64,000 nt of DNA. Source: Monoplex corrugatus (taxonomy: Eukaryota > Mollusca > Gastropoda > Littorinimorpha > Ranellidae). The translations under genes and the position numbers were made by a program. The stretch is from positions 58,612,465 to 58,676,464 of the forward strand of contig JAPXFY010000026.1 in NCBI GenBank assembly GCA_030674185.1, in the 5' to 3' direction. This document shows positions 1 to 12,100 of this stretch, piece by piece. The notes under the pieces are model-generated. The model was not told the DNA's origin. It did no database searches and was given only the letters and a program-made list of their open reading frames with translations. Positions within the stretch are counted from its first letter, which is position 1. Each line of letters opens with the position of its first letter.

Positions 1-142
1 ACGTAAAAACTGAACCAAATCAAAGCCCGCGCAAAGTGCTACTAACTGGCAAGGTCTTACAACGGATAATGGAGGGAGATCCATGAAACACCACCAGAAT
101 GATGAAAACATTCATTTAAGATGGCCAGCGACCACACTGTAA

Positions 143-290
143 TCCATAAGCTTCATGAACCAGAAAAACACGAAAATAGAATCAGAACGCGTATTCAATA
201 CAACCAGACAAGACAGGAGCAAATTTTCGGCCTCCAGGCCTTTGTCAAGCGTGAATGTAAGATCACAAACAGACAGCTGGAATTCACACG
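143..290 (-). repeat. Foldback element F, fragment 1
   Basis: Single arm of a dispersed foldback repeat seen eight or more times in the window. Diagnostic core is the palindrome around GGCC..GGCC followed by TTTGTCAAGCGTGAATGTAA, next to a run resembling CAGAACGCGTATT. Only one arm is present here, so it is truncated. Non-coding; the short open frame across it recurs only because the repeat does. Confidence 0.65.
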
Positions 291-299
291 CTTTTAAAG

Positions 300-860
300 A
301 AAAATGGTTGCCATATTTGTCCCTGGTATTAGATGAAGTTTGATGTGACTTTCAACTGAAGTTTGATATGACATTTGGCTTCTTTATGAGATGTATGCAT
401 GATTTCTGTATGATCTGCCTGTTTATATTTGAATGTTTGTCTTACATATAATTGTAAATGACTGTAAATTCATGCACAAAGAACCTTTGTTGAAGATGTA
501 GGCGTTTTGCATGTGTTTTGAACTTTGGGTCTCATGCGGATAATCTTGCTTTGCTAATGCGTTTATCGTTGACCTTTTACTGAGAGAATACAAATAAAAT
601 ACAAACAAACAAAAAAAACAAATAAACAAACAAACAGACAAACAAACACCACCAACAACAACTAAAATCAAAAACTGTATAAATCAAACGACCTTATATT
701 GTATAAGAAAACATAACAGACTAACAGATATGGCGTATGTACATGATTGTTGCTCAATCCATTGTATACACATCTTGTTATTTTTTTCTATGATATTGTA
801 ATACAGTTCAGCAAACATTGTAGGCCTATTTATTTGTGTTTTGTCAAAACAATTTTTTTT
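300..860. other. AT-rich sequence, no gene seen
   Basis: No coding exon, RNA gene or named repeat could be recognised. A-rich simple sequence of CAAA/ACAA type lies at about 595-670. The rest looks unique and intergenic. Confidence 0.4.
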
Positions 861-861
861 A

Positions 862-1125
862 AGTTTGAGAAAAAAAAATCACAAACACCAAATACAAAAT
901 TATGAGAAACTGGACGAAACAGCAGGAAGTTTCAGTTTTTTTCTCATAATTTTGTATTTAGTGTTTGTTTGTGATCTTACATTCACGCTTGACAAAGGCC
1001 AGTTGGCCGAAAATTTGTGCCTGTCTAGTCTTGTTGTATTACATACGCGATCTGATTCTATTTTCGTGTTTTTCTCGTTCCTGTTTGCTTGAACGCGGGC
1101 AGTCGCACTTGTTTTGGATTTCATG
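862..1125 (+). repeat. Foldback element F, copy 2
   Basis: Contains the hairpin centre (the stretch at 865-915 is inverted at 928-975) and one full arm with the GGCCAGTTGGCC core, ending in GCAGTCGCACTTGTTTTGG. This is the same arm as copies near 19.7, 21.9, 30.0 and 63.6 kb. The inverted structure suggests a foldback or MITE-type DNA element. No transposase is present. Confidence 0.7.
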
Positions 1126-1129
1126 AACT

Positions 1130-1768
1130 TCATAGACAAAAAAAGTGTCAACACCCGGTGCCTATGACGAAGTCAAAGCATGCATAGTAGGCCTAAGGGA
1201 GAGAAGAAAAAAGAAAAAAAAAAATGGACGGCGCCCGACATAAAGTTGTACTTTGTACCATGGGTTCCGCCTTGAACTTCAGACTCACGTCATAGGCTGT
1301 AGCACAGGGCAGTACACGATCAGTTGATGTTTGCAAGCACAGAACTGACAGCGTGTGGTCTCCACTTCAACGTTTTGGTTGCTGAAGTTTTGTTTTGGCT
1401 GTACGTGAAACAAGTCGTTGGCCAACTTGCCTTGGTCCACCTGGTCAGTTTACTGCTGCCTTTCTGTAAGTTTGAAAGTAGACGGAAATCGCTCTTGTGT
1501 GTACCTGTGTATTGTTGTTGTTGTTGTTGTCGCGTGTTTTGTTGTTGATGTTGATGATGATGATCATGATGATGATTGTTGTGAGTGTTATATGTTATTC
1601 ATTGTTAACGATTATGATTCGAACACGACGATGGTGCGATCGTAGTATAAGTATTGCAATTTGCTGTTGTGTTGTTGGTATAATTTGTTGTTGTAACCTT
1701 TATCTTTTGGAGTCACAAGTTCGCAGCTGAGTTGTCCGGATCGGAATTGCTGTCGTGGTTCAGCAGAA
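1130..1768. other. Upstream sequence, no confirmed gene
   Basis: Not recognisably repetitive apart from short TTG and GAT runs at 1511-1580. A reading frame opening at 1327 runs into a GTAAGT at 1466 that could be a splice donor. Its phase does not join the first recognised CRAT exon, so at best it would be a 5' untranslated or unrelated exon. Confidence 0.3.
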
Positions 1769-1829
<61 letters not shown>

Positions 1830-2001
1830 TCACTTTGTGTGTGTGTGTGTGTGTGCGCGCGCGCGTGGTGTGTGTGTGTGGTGTGTGTATGTGTGGTATG
1901 TGTGTGTGTGCACACGAGTGTGCATGTGTGCGCGCGGTGTGTCACAGTGTGTGTGCGGTGTGTGTGTCACAGTGTGTGTGTCACAGTGCATGTGTGCATC
2001 A

Positions 2002-2052
<51 letters not shown>
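1769..2052. repeat. (TG)n microsatellite, compound
   Basis: Long GT/TG runs interrupted by CGCGCG, TATG and CACAGTG blocks. Alternating purine-pyrimidine tracts of this kind can adopt Z-DNA. The long cysteine/valine open frames here are artefacts of the repeat. Confidence 0.97.
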
Positions 2053-2055
<3 letters not shown>

Positions 2056-2184
2056 TTTGAAAACACAGGATGCATATGTACATGGTGACATGCACAGACA
2101 CTGCTAATAGTGCTATAACTTGAAACAAACATCCAACAGTACAAAAATATTATCGATGCACATGTATGATGTAGGCTATACATG

Positions 2185-2292
2185 CGCCTCACTCTGTGCC
2201 TCAGTCTGTCTGTCTCTGTCTCTGTCTCTGTGTCTGTTTCTCTGTCTCTGTCTGTCTGTCTGTCTTTGTCTGTCTGTCTGTCTCTCTCTCCA
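2185..2292. repeat. (CTGT/CT)n pyrimidine microsatellite
   Basis: Pyrimidine-rich run of CTCTGT and CTGT units, non-coding. Confidence 0.9.
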
Positions 2293-2299
2293 TACAATG

Positions 2300-3190
2300 G
2301 GAAAATTTTTGGAACAAGTCAGATATGTCGATTTGGTTTTATTTTGGAAGACCAACTTGACCAAGGTAATCAAAATCCTGATGGGTTTCAAAAAGCAGTG
2401 AAACAAAGATGGATCAGTTGTGGTAGTCAGAACTGGCATGAACATTTTCAGGATGGTGCCTGATTTTTGGTGTACTGAATTTTTTGTCATCAGTTTCATT
2501 GGAATCCTGTTTCACAACTGTTAAGAACAGACATAGTAGAGATGTCATTTTCAAATTCATGACTGGACTGTCTGAGATATGTGTATGCAAAATGAGATAC
2601 GCTGCTATTGAACCAAATGATTTGAATTGTGCATTATGTAACTGTCATTTAGAGGATGAATCAATATGTTGTTTTTCTATGAGGATGAATCAGTATGTTG
2701 TTTTTCTATGAGGATGAATCAATATGTTGTTTTCTATGTAAGTCTAAATGACTTACCCCCATCTTATTACACCGAACATCCTGATTATGCGAGATAAATC
2801 ATGTCTGCATGATTTTATGGAGAGTTCATTTTATATGCAAATATTCATTCTGCATTTCTTGATCACGTACTTGATTTGTTCAGCTTAGTGCCAGATGTCT
2901 GTGAGAATCTCTTTGCAATGGCTTTTTCAAATTCTGATCATGTCCATGCGTACATGTATTCATACATATATATGTATACTATAGGAGTATGTGTGCACAT
3001 TACTGAATGCGTGTATACATGCATGCATGTGTGTATCTGTCCATGCGTGCGTATGTATTTGAGTGAGTAAAACTAAAAGTGAGAGAAGATGGTGATAATA
3101 AAATGGTAATAATGGGTCAAATGGCCTTGTACAATAAAACTGTACTGAGTTCATTCTTACATACTTTTTAAAAATCCAGTTAATTCTCCA
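2300..3190. other. Non-coding, with a 29-bp triplet repeat
   Basis: No exon recognised. At 2653-2740 a unit containing GATGAATCAATATGTTGTTT is repeated three times. AT-rich and TATG-rich low-complexity sequence lies near 2955-3060. Confidence 0.5.
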
Positions 3191-3192
3191 GA

Positions 3193-3296
3193 AATCCAAA
3201 ACAGTTGCGACTGCCCACGTTCAAATATGATATTATCTGGTTGTATTAAAAACATGTTCTGATTCTATTTTCGTTGTTTTTCTTGTTTCTGATTTT
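3193..3296. repeat. Foldback element F, degenerate remnant
   Basis: The outer ends of element F are recognisable: CAAAACAGTTGCGACTGCC on the left and ATGTTCTGATTCTATTTTCG on the right. The central arms are missing. Old, deleted copy. Confidence 0.45.
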
Positions 3297-3505
3297 CCAA
3301 AGATTATTATCAGTGATCTAATTCATAATCCTTGATATTACAGTATCGTAACTGGTCCACCGCCCAGAGATGTTTATGCAATCTGTCTGACCTTATTGCT
3401 GCTTATCACTGGTGAAATATGATAATCATTGATATTGCAATGTTTGTTTTGTAATCAACCCTGGCCTGAGAGGAAGTAAAAAGTAGAACATTATGTGTGT
3501 ATATA

Positions 3506-4117
3506 TGTGACTGGTTCTTGCGAACGGGGTCACAAGTCGCAACGTGTGAACTGAGATACGGGCCTGAAAAGGTGGTGAGGGTCGATCTGGGTGATTTGAG
3601 ATTTTTGTTCCTACACATTGTCTGACCATTAATCTATTAATTATGGCAAATATTAAAGTGAAATTTGGGCTGAAAGAGTTAAAATAACATTTTAAAGTGA
3701 TAACCCATCGAGAATGTGCAGATTTTTTCTGTGAAAATGCGTGTGTTTGAGCTTTAATTTAGGCCATGAAACCGTACAGGGCCTCAGCATATCGCATACC
3801 GTTGGAATCAGCTCGCAAAATAGCTAGTATGTAGTGCAAAACCACTTTATCTATCACTTCACTAAGTTTGATGAAGATAGAATACTGGTTGCTAGGGAAA
3901 AAGCAGAGAACTTTGTTGTCCTTCTTTAACTCTGCTTTTCTCAAAATGGCCGTCCCATCACCCACTCCCTTTAAATTACTGTAACTCCCTCGATTTTCCA
4001 GTTAGACAGTTGAATTATACATCATTGGAAAGAGCATTTTTTCTGCTTTCCGGTGATATAAATATCTCTATATCCCCCAAAATTAAGTTGTGACCCCATT
4101 CATGAGAACAGGTCACA
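3506..4117 (+). mobile_element. TIR transposon T, copy 1 (612 bp)
   Basis: Begins TGTGACTGGTTCTTGCGAAC and ends with the near inverse GTTCTCATGAATGGGGTCAC (reverse complement reads the same way), flanked by TA on both sides. Terminal inverted repeats of about 30 bp with mismatches, no full transposase, and two further near-identical copies in the window: a non-autonomous DNA transposon. A 68-codon minus frame (3759-3965, beginning MGDGTAILRK) is shared with copy 2 but broken in copy 3, so I treat it as non-coding. Confidence 0.85.
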
Positions 4118-4120
4118 TAT

Positions 4121-4325
4121 GTATTCATTGTGTGTATGGGCAGGTGTATGTGTGATAGGGTATGTGTGTATATAACATTCATTGTGTGTATGGGCAGGTG
4201 TATGTGTGATAGGGTATGTGTGTATATAACATTCATTGTGTGTATGGGCAGGTGTATGTGTGATAGGGTATGTGTGTATTAACATTCATTGTGTGTATGG
4301 GCAGGTGCATGTGTGATAGGATACT
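4121..4325. repeat. 56-bp minisatellite, about 4 copies
   Basis: Unit includes TTCATTGTGTGTATGGGCAG and GTGATAGGGTATGTGTG. It starts directly at the right end of transposon copy T1. Confidence 0.9.
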
Positions 4326-4689
4326 TTATATTTGGCGATACTTTGTGGCTTTATCTTTTTAAACATGTCGGTTTTTTTTGGGTTTTTTTACTCGGACGTG
4401 TTAACACTTGTTTTATCCATTGTGTGCATGGTATGTTGCTGCGTAGCCTCATATTCCATCTTCAGTGGGTGTGCATGCTTACTGTTTTCATGTTTCCATA
4501 AGCCACCAGACTCTAACATCACTCACAGGATATTTAACATGTATACCTGATGTTCTGCATGCTTTTGCTTATGAAAGGGATTCAGGCACTAACAAGGCCA
4601 CACACATGTTGACCCAGGGAAAAAGGAAAAATAGAAATGTCCACCTTTCATCCACCATAGGGAGATAGCCATGCAGGATTGAAACAGAC
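4326..4689. other. No feature recognised
   Basis: Apparently unique non-coding sequence. Open frames are short and resemble no protein I know. Confidence 0.35.
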
Positions 4690-4842
4690 TTCAGTCTAGT
4701 CAGTCTGAGCATGGTTCATAATGCAGAGGTTGTGGGTTTGACCCTCCATGGGCCACAAACACTTGTCTTGGCCTGTTAGCTCAGTTGGTGAAAGTGCCGT
4801 ACTGATAACAGAAATCATAGGTTCAATTCTGTATGCAGGCCA
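4690..4842 (+). pseudogene. tRNA-like tandem pair (SINE head or tRNA-Ile pseudogene)
   Basis: At 4770-4842 a 73-base tRNA-shaped sequence has a 7-bp acceptor stem (GGCCTGT with GCAGGCC, one G-T pair), box A TTAGCTCAGTTGG, box B GGTTCAATTCT and an anticodon loop reading CTGATAA (GAT, isoleucine). D- and anticodon-stem pairing is poor, so a functional tRNA is unlikely. About 20 bases upstream, 4727-4755 carries a second T-arm-like GGGTTTGACCC and GGGCCA end. Two tRNA-like 3' ends in tandem suggest a dimeric tRNA-derived SINE head. Confidence 0.6.
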
Positions 4843-4879
4843 TGCTTTCATGTTGGCTTGCTGCTTGTTCTGATAGAGC

Positions 4880-5095
4880 CAGGGACTCAAAGTCTGATGA
4901 ACATGAGTGCACATACATTGATTTAGCAAGGTCACTGGGTTTTGTTACATGGCCAAACCAACAAAGTTGTCTTTCCTTGACTGATGTCAGCAGATTGTCA
5001 ACAGTTTGCTTCTCAATGGCTTGGTGTACTTGTTCATTGGTGATGTGATCAGTGTGTGTGATGTTTAGTATCTTGCAATAACGTCTGATTTCCGT
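4880..5095 (-). mobile_element. LINE (RTE-like) reverse transcriptase C-terminal fragment
   Basis: The minus frame within 4823-5284 reads EIRRYCKILNITHTDHITNE followed by ..LLTSVKERQLCWFGHVTK..SDLAKSM. This is the region downstream of the palm/thumb in RTE/CR1-type LINE polymerases, where ..LL..VK.R.L.WFGHV.R..GLAK.. is typical. No endonuclease or catalytic FADD box is present, so it is a 5'-truncated dead copy. It lies just upstream of CRAT coding exon 1 in opposite orientation. Confidence 0.7.
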
Positions 5096-5137
5096 GTGTG
5101 TGCAGATAAATCCATGTGTCTTTATTTTCGTGTTCAG

Positions 5138-5330
5138 GTGCAAACAAGCGAAACCTGCTCCACGTCTGACAATGTCGGAAGACATGAAGATTACTCCGCG
5201 GGGACGCATGTTCTCCATGCAGTATTCCCTTCCGCATCTACCTGTCCCTCCACTGAAAGAGACGCTGGACAAATACCTCCACACTATACGTCCGCTTTTG
5301 TCAGATCAGCAGTTCAGTAAAACACAGGAG
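5138..5330 (+). CDS. CRAT: CRAT coding exon 1
   Basis: Acceptor TTTTCGTGTTCAG precedes 5138. The first in-frame Met that would give a peroxisomal/cytosolic form is ATG 5172, with A at -3. Encodes MSEDMKITPRGRMF and the family N-terminal LPHLPVPPLKETLDKYL. Donor GAG|GTACAA at 5331 is weak. Ends in phase 0. Residues before 5172 could be read only if an upstream exon supplies a start. Confidence 0.85.
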
Positions 5331-6062
5331 GTACAATTCTTGTTTCAGTCGGTTTTCCGTCATTTAAAGTAGATAATTTAGCCTCCTACGAAGCAAGAGC
5401 TAGATGAAAAAATGAAGGGAAAGACAAAGCATCTGTTTTGTATATCTTTCACACTTAAGGATGTTTATTATACCGTGTTGTATTATACTGAGTATTTCTT
5501 GTGATACATGTGTGTTACAGATTGTAAAACAGTTCCTGTTTCTTGTGATACATGTGTGTTACAGATTGTAAAACAGTTCCTGTTTCTTGTGATACATGTC
5601 TGTTACAGATTGTAAAACAGTTTCTATTTCTTGTGATACATGTGTATCACAGATTGTTAAACAGTTCCTATTTTTGTGATACATGTGTGTTACAGATTGT
5701 AAAGCAATTCCTACGGTCCCCAGGACCGGAGCTACAACAATTCTGGAGAAACGTGCCAGTGAAAGAATCAACTGGTAAGACTTCATGCTTGGCTGCACTC
5801 CTAAGTTTTGTTCACAAACTTTACACGCATGTAACAACAATCATGTCAGCGTAATGGAGCATTTAAAAAGCTGAAAGGGTACGGTGTGCTCTTGTACCCA
5901 CACTCACGCACGCGTGTGCATGCACACACACACGCACGCATGCGTGTGCACGTGCATGCACGCACACATGCACACACAACACACACAGAGGCACACACAC
6001 TCAGAGGCGCACACACACACAGAGGCACACACACACACACAGAGGCAACACACACACAACAC

Positions 6063-6110
<48 letters not shown>

Positions 6111-9100
6111 ACACACACACACACACACTCACACACACAACACACACACACACACACACACACAGACACACACACACACACCAGACACACACACACCCCA
6201 CACACAACACACCACACACACACACACACACACACACCACACACACAGCACACACACACGCAAGCACACACACAACACACACTGCCACATCAGCAAGCGC
6301 ACGCACACACAGGGCACAAGCACACACGAAATGTGCGCACACATACGGCACACACATGCACACACACAGCACGCACACAAAGGCGCACACACACAAAGGC
6401 GCACACACACAAAGGCGCACACACACACACGCAACACATACTCGCACACATACATGTTTTATCTGATGGCTAGCAAATCAGGGAAATTCTCACACAATAT
6501 GTATTTTTAAAGGTACAAGCTTGTACACAATGAATGAAGATTATACAAATCAGGGAAATTCTCACACAATATGTATTTTTAAAGGTACAAGCTTGTACAC
6601 AATGAATGAAGATAATACAAATCAGGGAAATTCTCACACAATATGTATTTTTAAAGGTACAAGCTTGTACACAATGAATGAAGATAATACAAATCAGGGA
6701 AATTCTCACACAATATGTATTTTTAAAGGTACAAACTTGTACACAATGAATGAAGATTATACAAATCAGGGAGACCTGAGACAAAGATCGAGAGATCCAT
6801 CAGAATCAAACCAAAAAGTTTCATGGTAGCCTGCAGGAACTAGAAAAAACAGCCGCGTTCATTGCCACATATGGCCGGACCGAGTAGACAACAAACGAAA
6901 GAAGAAGACTTGTCATCATGACCTTGGCCCCAAAAGGAAACTGTAATCGCATTTAGCATTTACAACTCCACTGTTTAACCATTTGATTCCCGCACCCTAT
7001 CCACCAGATGCAAAAACTTAACCCTTTGACTCCCTCATCCTATCCACCAACTTCCTGCAGGATGCTTATGGATAGGGTGAGGGAGTCAAAGGGTTAAGCT
7101 TTTGCTTTGCTGACATTGATGATGATGCAGGATGTTAGTGGATAGGGTGAGGGAGTCAAACAGTTAAAGTACGTCATGTTGTATGTATCCATACCACGAT
7201 ACAGCAAGCATGCATCATCCATCAGCAATCGTAACTTTATATGTATCAAGTGTAAATGTATATGTATCAAGTGTAAATGTATTATATGTATCAAGTGTAA
7301 ATGTATTACATGTATCAAGTGTAAATGTATCATATGTATCAAGTGTAAATGTATATGTATCAAGTGTAAATGTATTATATGTATCAAGTGTAAATGTTTT
7401 ATATGTATCAAGTGTAAATGTATTATATGTATCAAGTGTAAATGTATATGTATCAAGTGTAAATGTATATGTATCAAGTGTAAATGTATTATATGTATCA
7501 AGTGTAAATGTATATGTATCAAGTGTAAATGTATTATATGTATCAAGTGTAAATGTATTACATGTATCAAGTGTAAATGTATTATATGTATCAAGTGTAA
7601 ATGTATTACATGTATCAAGTGTAAATGTATTACATGTATCAAGTGTAAATGTATTATATGTATCAAGTGTAAATGTATTACATGTATCAAGTGTAAATGT
7701 ATTATATGTATCAAGTGTAAATGTATTATATGTATCAAGTGTAAATGTATTATATATATCAAGTGTAAATGTATTATATGTATCAAGTGTAAATGTATAT
7801 GTGTCAAGTGTAAATGTATTATATGTATCAAGTGTAAATGTATATGTATCAAATGTAAATGTATTATATGTATCAAGTGTAAATGTATATGTATCAAATG
7901 TAAATGTATATGTATCAAGTGTAAATGTATTATATGTATCAAGTGTAAATGTATATGTATCAAGTGTAAATGTATTATATGTATCAAGTGTAAATGTATT
8001 ACATGTATCAAGTGTAAATGTATTACATGTATCAAGTGTAAATGTATTATATGTATAAAGTGTAAATGTATTACATGTATCAAGTGTAAATGTATTATAT
8101 GTATCAAGTGTAAATGTATTATATGTATCAAGTGTAAATGTATTATATGTATCAAGTGTAAATGTTTTATATGTATCAAGTGTAAATGTATATGTATCAA
8201 GTGTAAATGTATTATATGTATCAAGTGTAAATGTATATGTATCAAGTGTAAATGTATTATATGTATCAAGTGTAAATGTATATGTATCAAGTGTAAATGT
8301 ATTATATGTATCAAGTGTAAATGTATTATATGTATCAAGTGTAAATGTATATGTATCAAGTGTAAATGTATTATATGTATCAAGTGTAAATGTATATGTA
8401 TCAAGTGGAAATGTATATGTATCAAGTGTAAATGTATTATATGTATCAAGTGGAAATGTATTATATGTATCAAATGTAAATGTATTACATGTATCAAGTG
8501 TAAATGTATTATATGTATCAAGTGTAAATGTATTATATGTATCAAGTGTGAATGTATTATATGTATCAAGTGTAAATGTATTATATGTATCAAGTGTAAA
8601 TGTATTATATGTATCAAGTGTAGATGTATTATATGTACCAAGTGTAAATGTATTATATGTATCAAGTGTAACTGTATTATATGTATCAAGTGTAACTGTA
8701 TTATATGTATCAAGTGTAACTGTGTTCCTGTTTCTGTCATTAGTTATCAGAGTGGTGGAAAAATGTGGCGTATCTGGACGTCCGCGTGTCTAGTGTGGTG
8801 AACGTCAGCCCTGCTGTTATCTTCCCCCCTCAGGACTACCGCGGCAAGGACCAGCAACTAAGGTATTTGTTGTTTGGGGAGTTTTTGTTGTTTTGTTTTA
8901 TTTCGTATGTCACATTAATGGCCATAGAATCTGGAACAATTTTGTTTACTTTGCTGTACTGATGATGATGATGGCTATGACAGACATGCTATAGAGTTCC
9001 TTCTAGGATTGGGAGTGGTGAAAGGGTTGTACTCTTCTATTATTATCGTAACATATCCTGATGTCAACCAGGCCTGAGAGATGCCGACACCTGTGATGTT

Positions 9101-12100
9101 TGTCAAAAATTTAAGCAACTCGTTCAGTGACTCATCCATGAAGTGGATTAGACTTGATTGTGTGATTCCAGTCTTCACAATAAGCTCATAAGACACTCAG
9201 CTGTGGATTGGAGCCGGTTGGGAATGAAAACTCGGACATTGATTTTGACATTATTTAAAAATAAATGAATAAATAAGATATAAAAAAAAAGAAATAAATA
9301 AGATAAAAAAAAAAGTGTTTCAGGTAGATTATTTTTTGAAGTCAAAAAGTGTGTGTATGCGTGTGTGGGCACCCATGTGCATTTAGTGCTTCAATATGCT
9401 TTCATGACAGTGTGTACATGTATTTTATATGCCATTGTACAAGTATCAATTCATGCCTCTTTACACACAATTTTGCATGGATGTGTATGTGTGTATATGT
9501 GTCATCATAATTTGAAGGAAAACCATGCCAAGCAATAATTTCACTGTACAGGTTTGCTGCCAAGTTTGTGGCTGGTGTTCTCGACTACAAGCTGATGGTG
9601 GATGAGTAAGTTCCGTCTTTGTCTTTGTAAATCATTGTCATATAGCACTGTTTGAACTCCACTGATGGGTAAGTTCTGTCTTTGTCTTTGTAAATCATTG
9701 TCATATAGCATTGTATGAACTCCACTGATGAGTAAGTTCTGTCTTTGTAAACCATTGTCATATAGCATTGTATGAACTCCACTGATGGGTAAGTTCTGTC
9801 TTTGTAAACCATTGTCATATAGCACTGTTTGAACTCCACTGATGGGTAAGTTCTGTCTTTGTCTTTGTAAACCATTGTCATATAGCACTGTTTGAACTCC
9901 ACTGATGGGTAAGTTCTGTCTTTGTCTTTGTAAACCATTGTCATATAGCACTGTTTGAACTCCACTGATGGGTAAGTTCTGTCTTTGTCTTTGTAAACCA
10001 TTGTCATATAGCACTGTTTGAACTCCACTGATGGGTAAGTTCTGTCTTTGTCTTTGTAAATCATTGTCATATAGCACTGTTTGAACTCTACTGATGGGTA
10101 AGTTCTGTCTTTGTCTTTGTAAACCATTGTCATATAGCACTGTTTGAACTCCACTGATGGGTAAGTTCTGTCTTTGTCTTTGTAAACCATTGTCATATAG
10201 CACTGTTTGAACTCCACTGATGGGTAAGTTCTGTCTTTGTCTTTGTAAACCATTGTCATATAGCACTGTTTGAACTCCACTGATGGGTAAGTTCTGTCTT
10301 TGTAAACCATTGTCATATAGCACTGTTTGAACTCCACTGATGAGTAAGTTCTGTCTTTGTCTTTGTAAACCATTGTCATATGACTGGTTCTTGCGAACGG
10401 GGTCACAAGTCGCAACATGTGAACTGAGATACGGGCCTGAAAAGGTGGTGAGGGTCGATCTGGGTGATTTGAGATTTTTGTTCCTACACATTGTCTGACC
10501 ATTAATCTATCAATTATGGCAAAGATTAAAGTGAAATTTGGGCTGAAAGAGTGTTAAAATAACATTTTAAAGTGATAACCCATCGAGAACGTGCAGATTT
10601 TTTCCGTGAAAATGCGTGTGTTTGAGCTTTAATTTAGGCCATGAAACCGTACAGGGCCTCAGCATATCGCATACCGTTGGAATCAGCTCGCGAAATAGCT
10701 AGTATGTAGTGCAGAACCACTTTATCTATCACTTCACTAAGTTTGATGAAGATAGAATACTGGTTGCTAAGGAAAAAGCAGAGAATTTTGATGTCCTTCT
10801 TTAACTCTGCTTTTCTCAAAATGGCCGTCCCATCACCCACTCCCTTTAAATTACTGTAACTCGCTCAATTTTCCAGTTAGACAGTTGAATTATACATCAT
10901 TGGAAAGAGCATTTTTTCTGCTTTCCGGTGATATAAATATCTCTATACCCCCAAAAATTAAGTTGTGACCCCATTCGTGAGAACAGGTCACATATAGCAC
11001 TGTTTGAACTCCACTGCACATTACAACGTTACATATAATTAATCCAAACTTTTAGTGGAGCAAGGAGAATGCAAGCTGTTAGGTGATCTGACCATATTCT
11101 GATATGTTCTTGCACATTCTGCATCATTGATGGTTGTGCATGCTGCATGTTTTGATGTTTCCATAAATCATTGGACATTGACATGACTTACAGGATCTTT
11201 AATGTGCATATCTGATGTTTTTCATATGTATACACATGATGGGGGTGTAGGCCCTGGCAGGGGAGGTTACCCTTGTGCTCACCTTTTTTTTCTGTTCCAT
11301 TTTCTACACCACCTTAATGGCCACAGAAGCTGGCACAGTTTTTACAATGCCATGACGATCACGTCGATGAGGATGATAATCTGATGCTACGGAGTTCCAT
11401 CTAGATTAGATGTGTGACAGGGCTGTACTCTATGCTTACTGTCTAATATATCCTGGCATCAGCCAGGCCAAGGGCTGTACCTATGCTTACTGTCATATAT
11501 TCTGCATCAGCCAGGCCAAGGCTGTACTCTATGCTTACTGTCTAATAATCCTGGCATCAGCAGGCCCAAGGGCTGTACTCTATGCTTACTGTCATAATAT
11601 ATCCTGGCGTCAACCAGGCCCAAGAAATGCAGACACCTGTGGTGCTGGTCAGAAGTTTTGAGCAATACCCCCAGTGTCGAATCTGTGAAGTGGATGAGAC
11701 TCGACTGTGTGGTCCCAGTCTTCCCAATGAGCCCATAGCACACCCAACTCTGGGTAGGAGCCGGTTAGAAAAATCCCACAATGATTTTTTGAAGGGACTG
11801 ATTGGGATTTAAACCCACAACCTTCCAGTCGGTAGTCCATTGCGCTAACCACTACACCACGGTGACTGGTTCAATCAACACAATGTTAGGCTGAGAGATC
11901 AGAAAATACTTTACCCTTTGTAGTGGAGATTCCAATCAGATTGAACACAGAAGATTGAAATTGGACATGTAATATTTACCTACTGGACTTCTGCCTGTCT
12001 ATCAGTTGGGATAGAAGTAGAGCTTCCACCTTCCAATATCATTATATGTTGAATGGATTCAGATGCGGCTTGAGAAATACTGAAAATGGATATTTGATCG

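Noticed and set aside
1324..1465. Possible CRAT first exon with a hydrophobic N-terminus (MFASTELTACGLHF..) and GTAAGT donor
   Set aside because: The phase left at 1465 does not match the phase needed at 5138, and joining gives an early stop. It could still be untranslated, but there is no evidence.
3759..3965. 68-codon minus frame shared by two T elements
   Set aside because: Conserved only because the transposon copies are near-identical; the third copy has a stop and no known domain is visible.
5904..6447. Secreted Cys-rich or His-rich protein from the CA tract
   Set aside because: Pure dinucleotide translation; lies inside CRAT intron 2.
7094..8801. Two 540-residue open frames on opposite strands
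   Set aside because: They are translations of the 24/21-bp satellite, with two- to six-residue periodic composition and no start context or domain.
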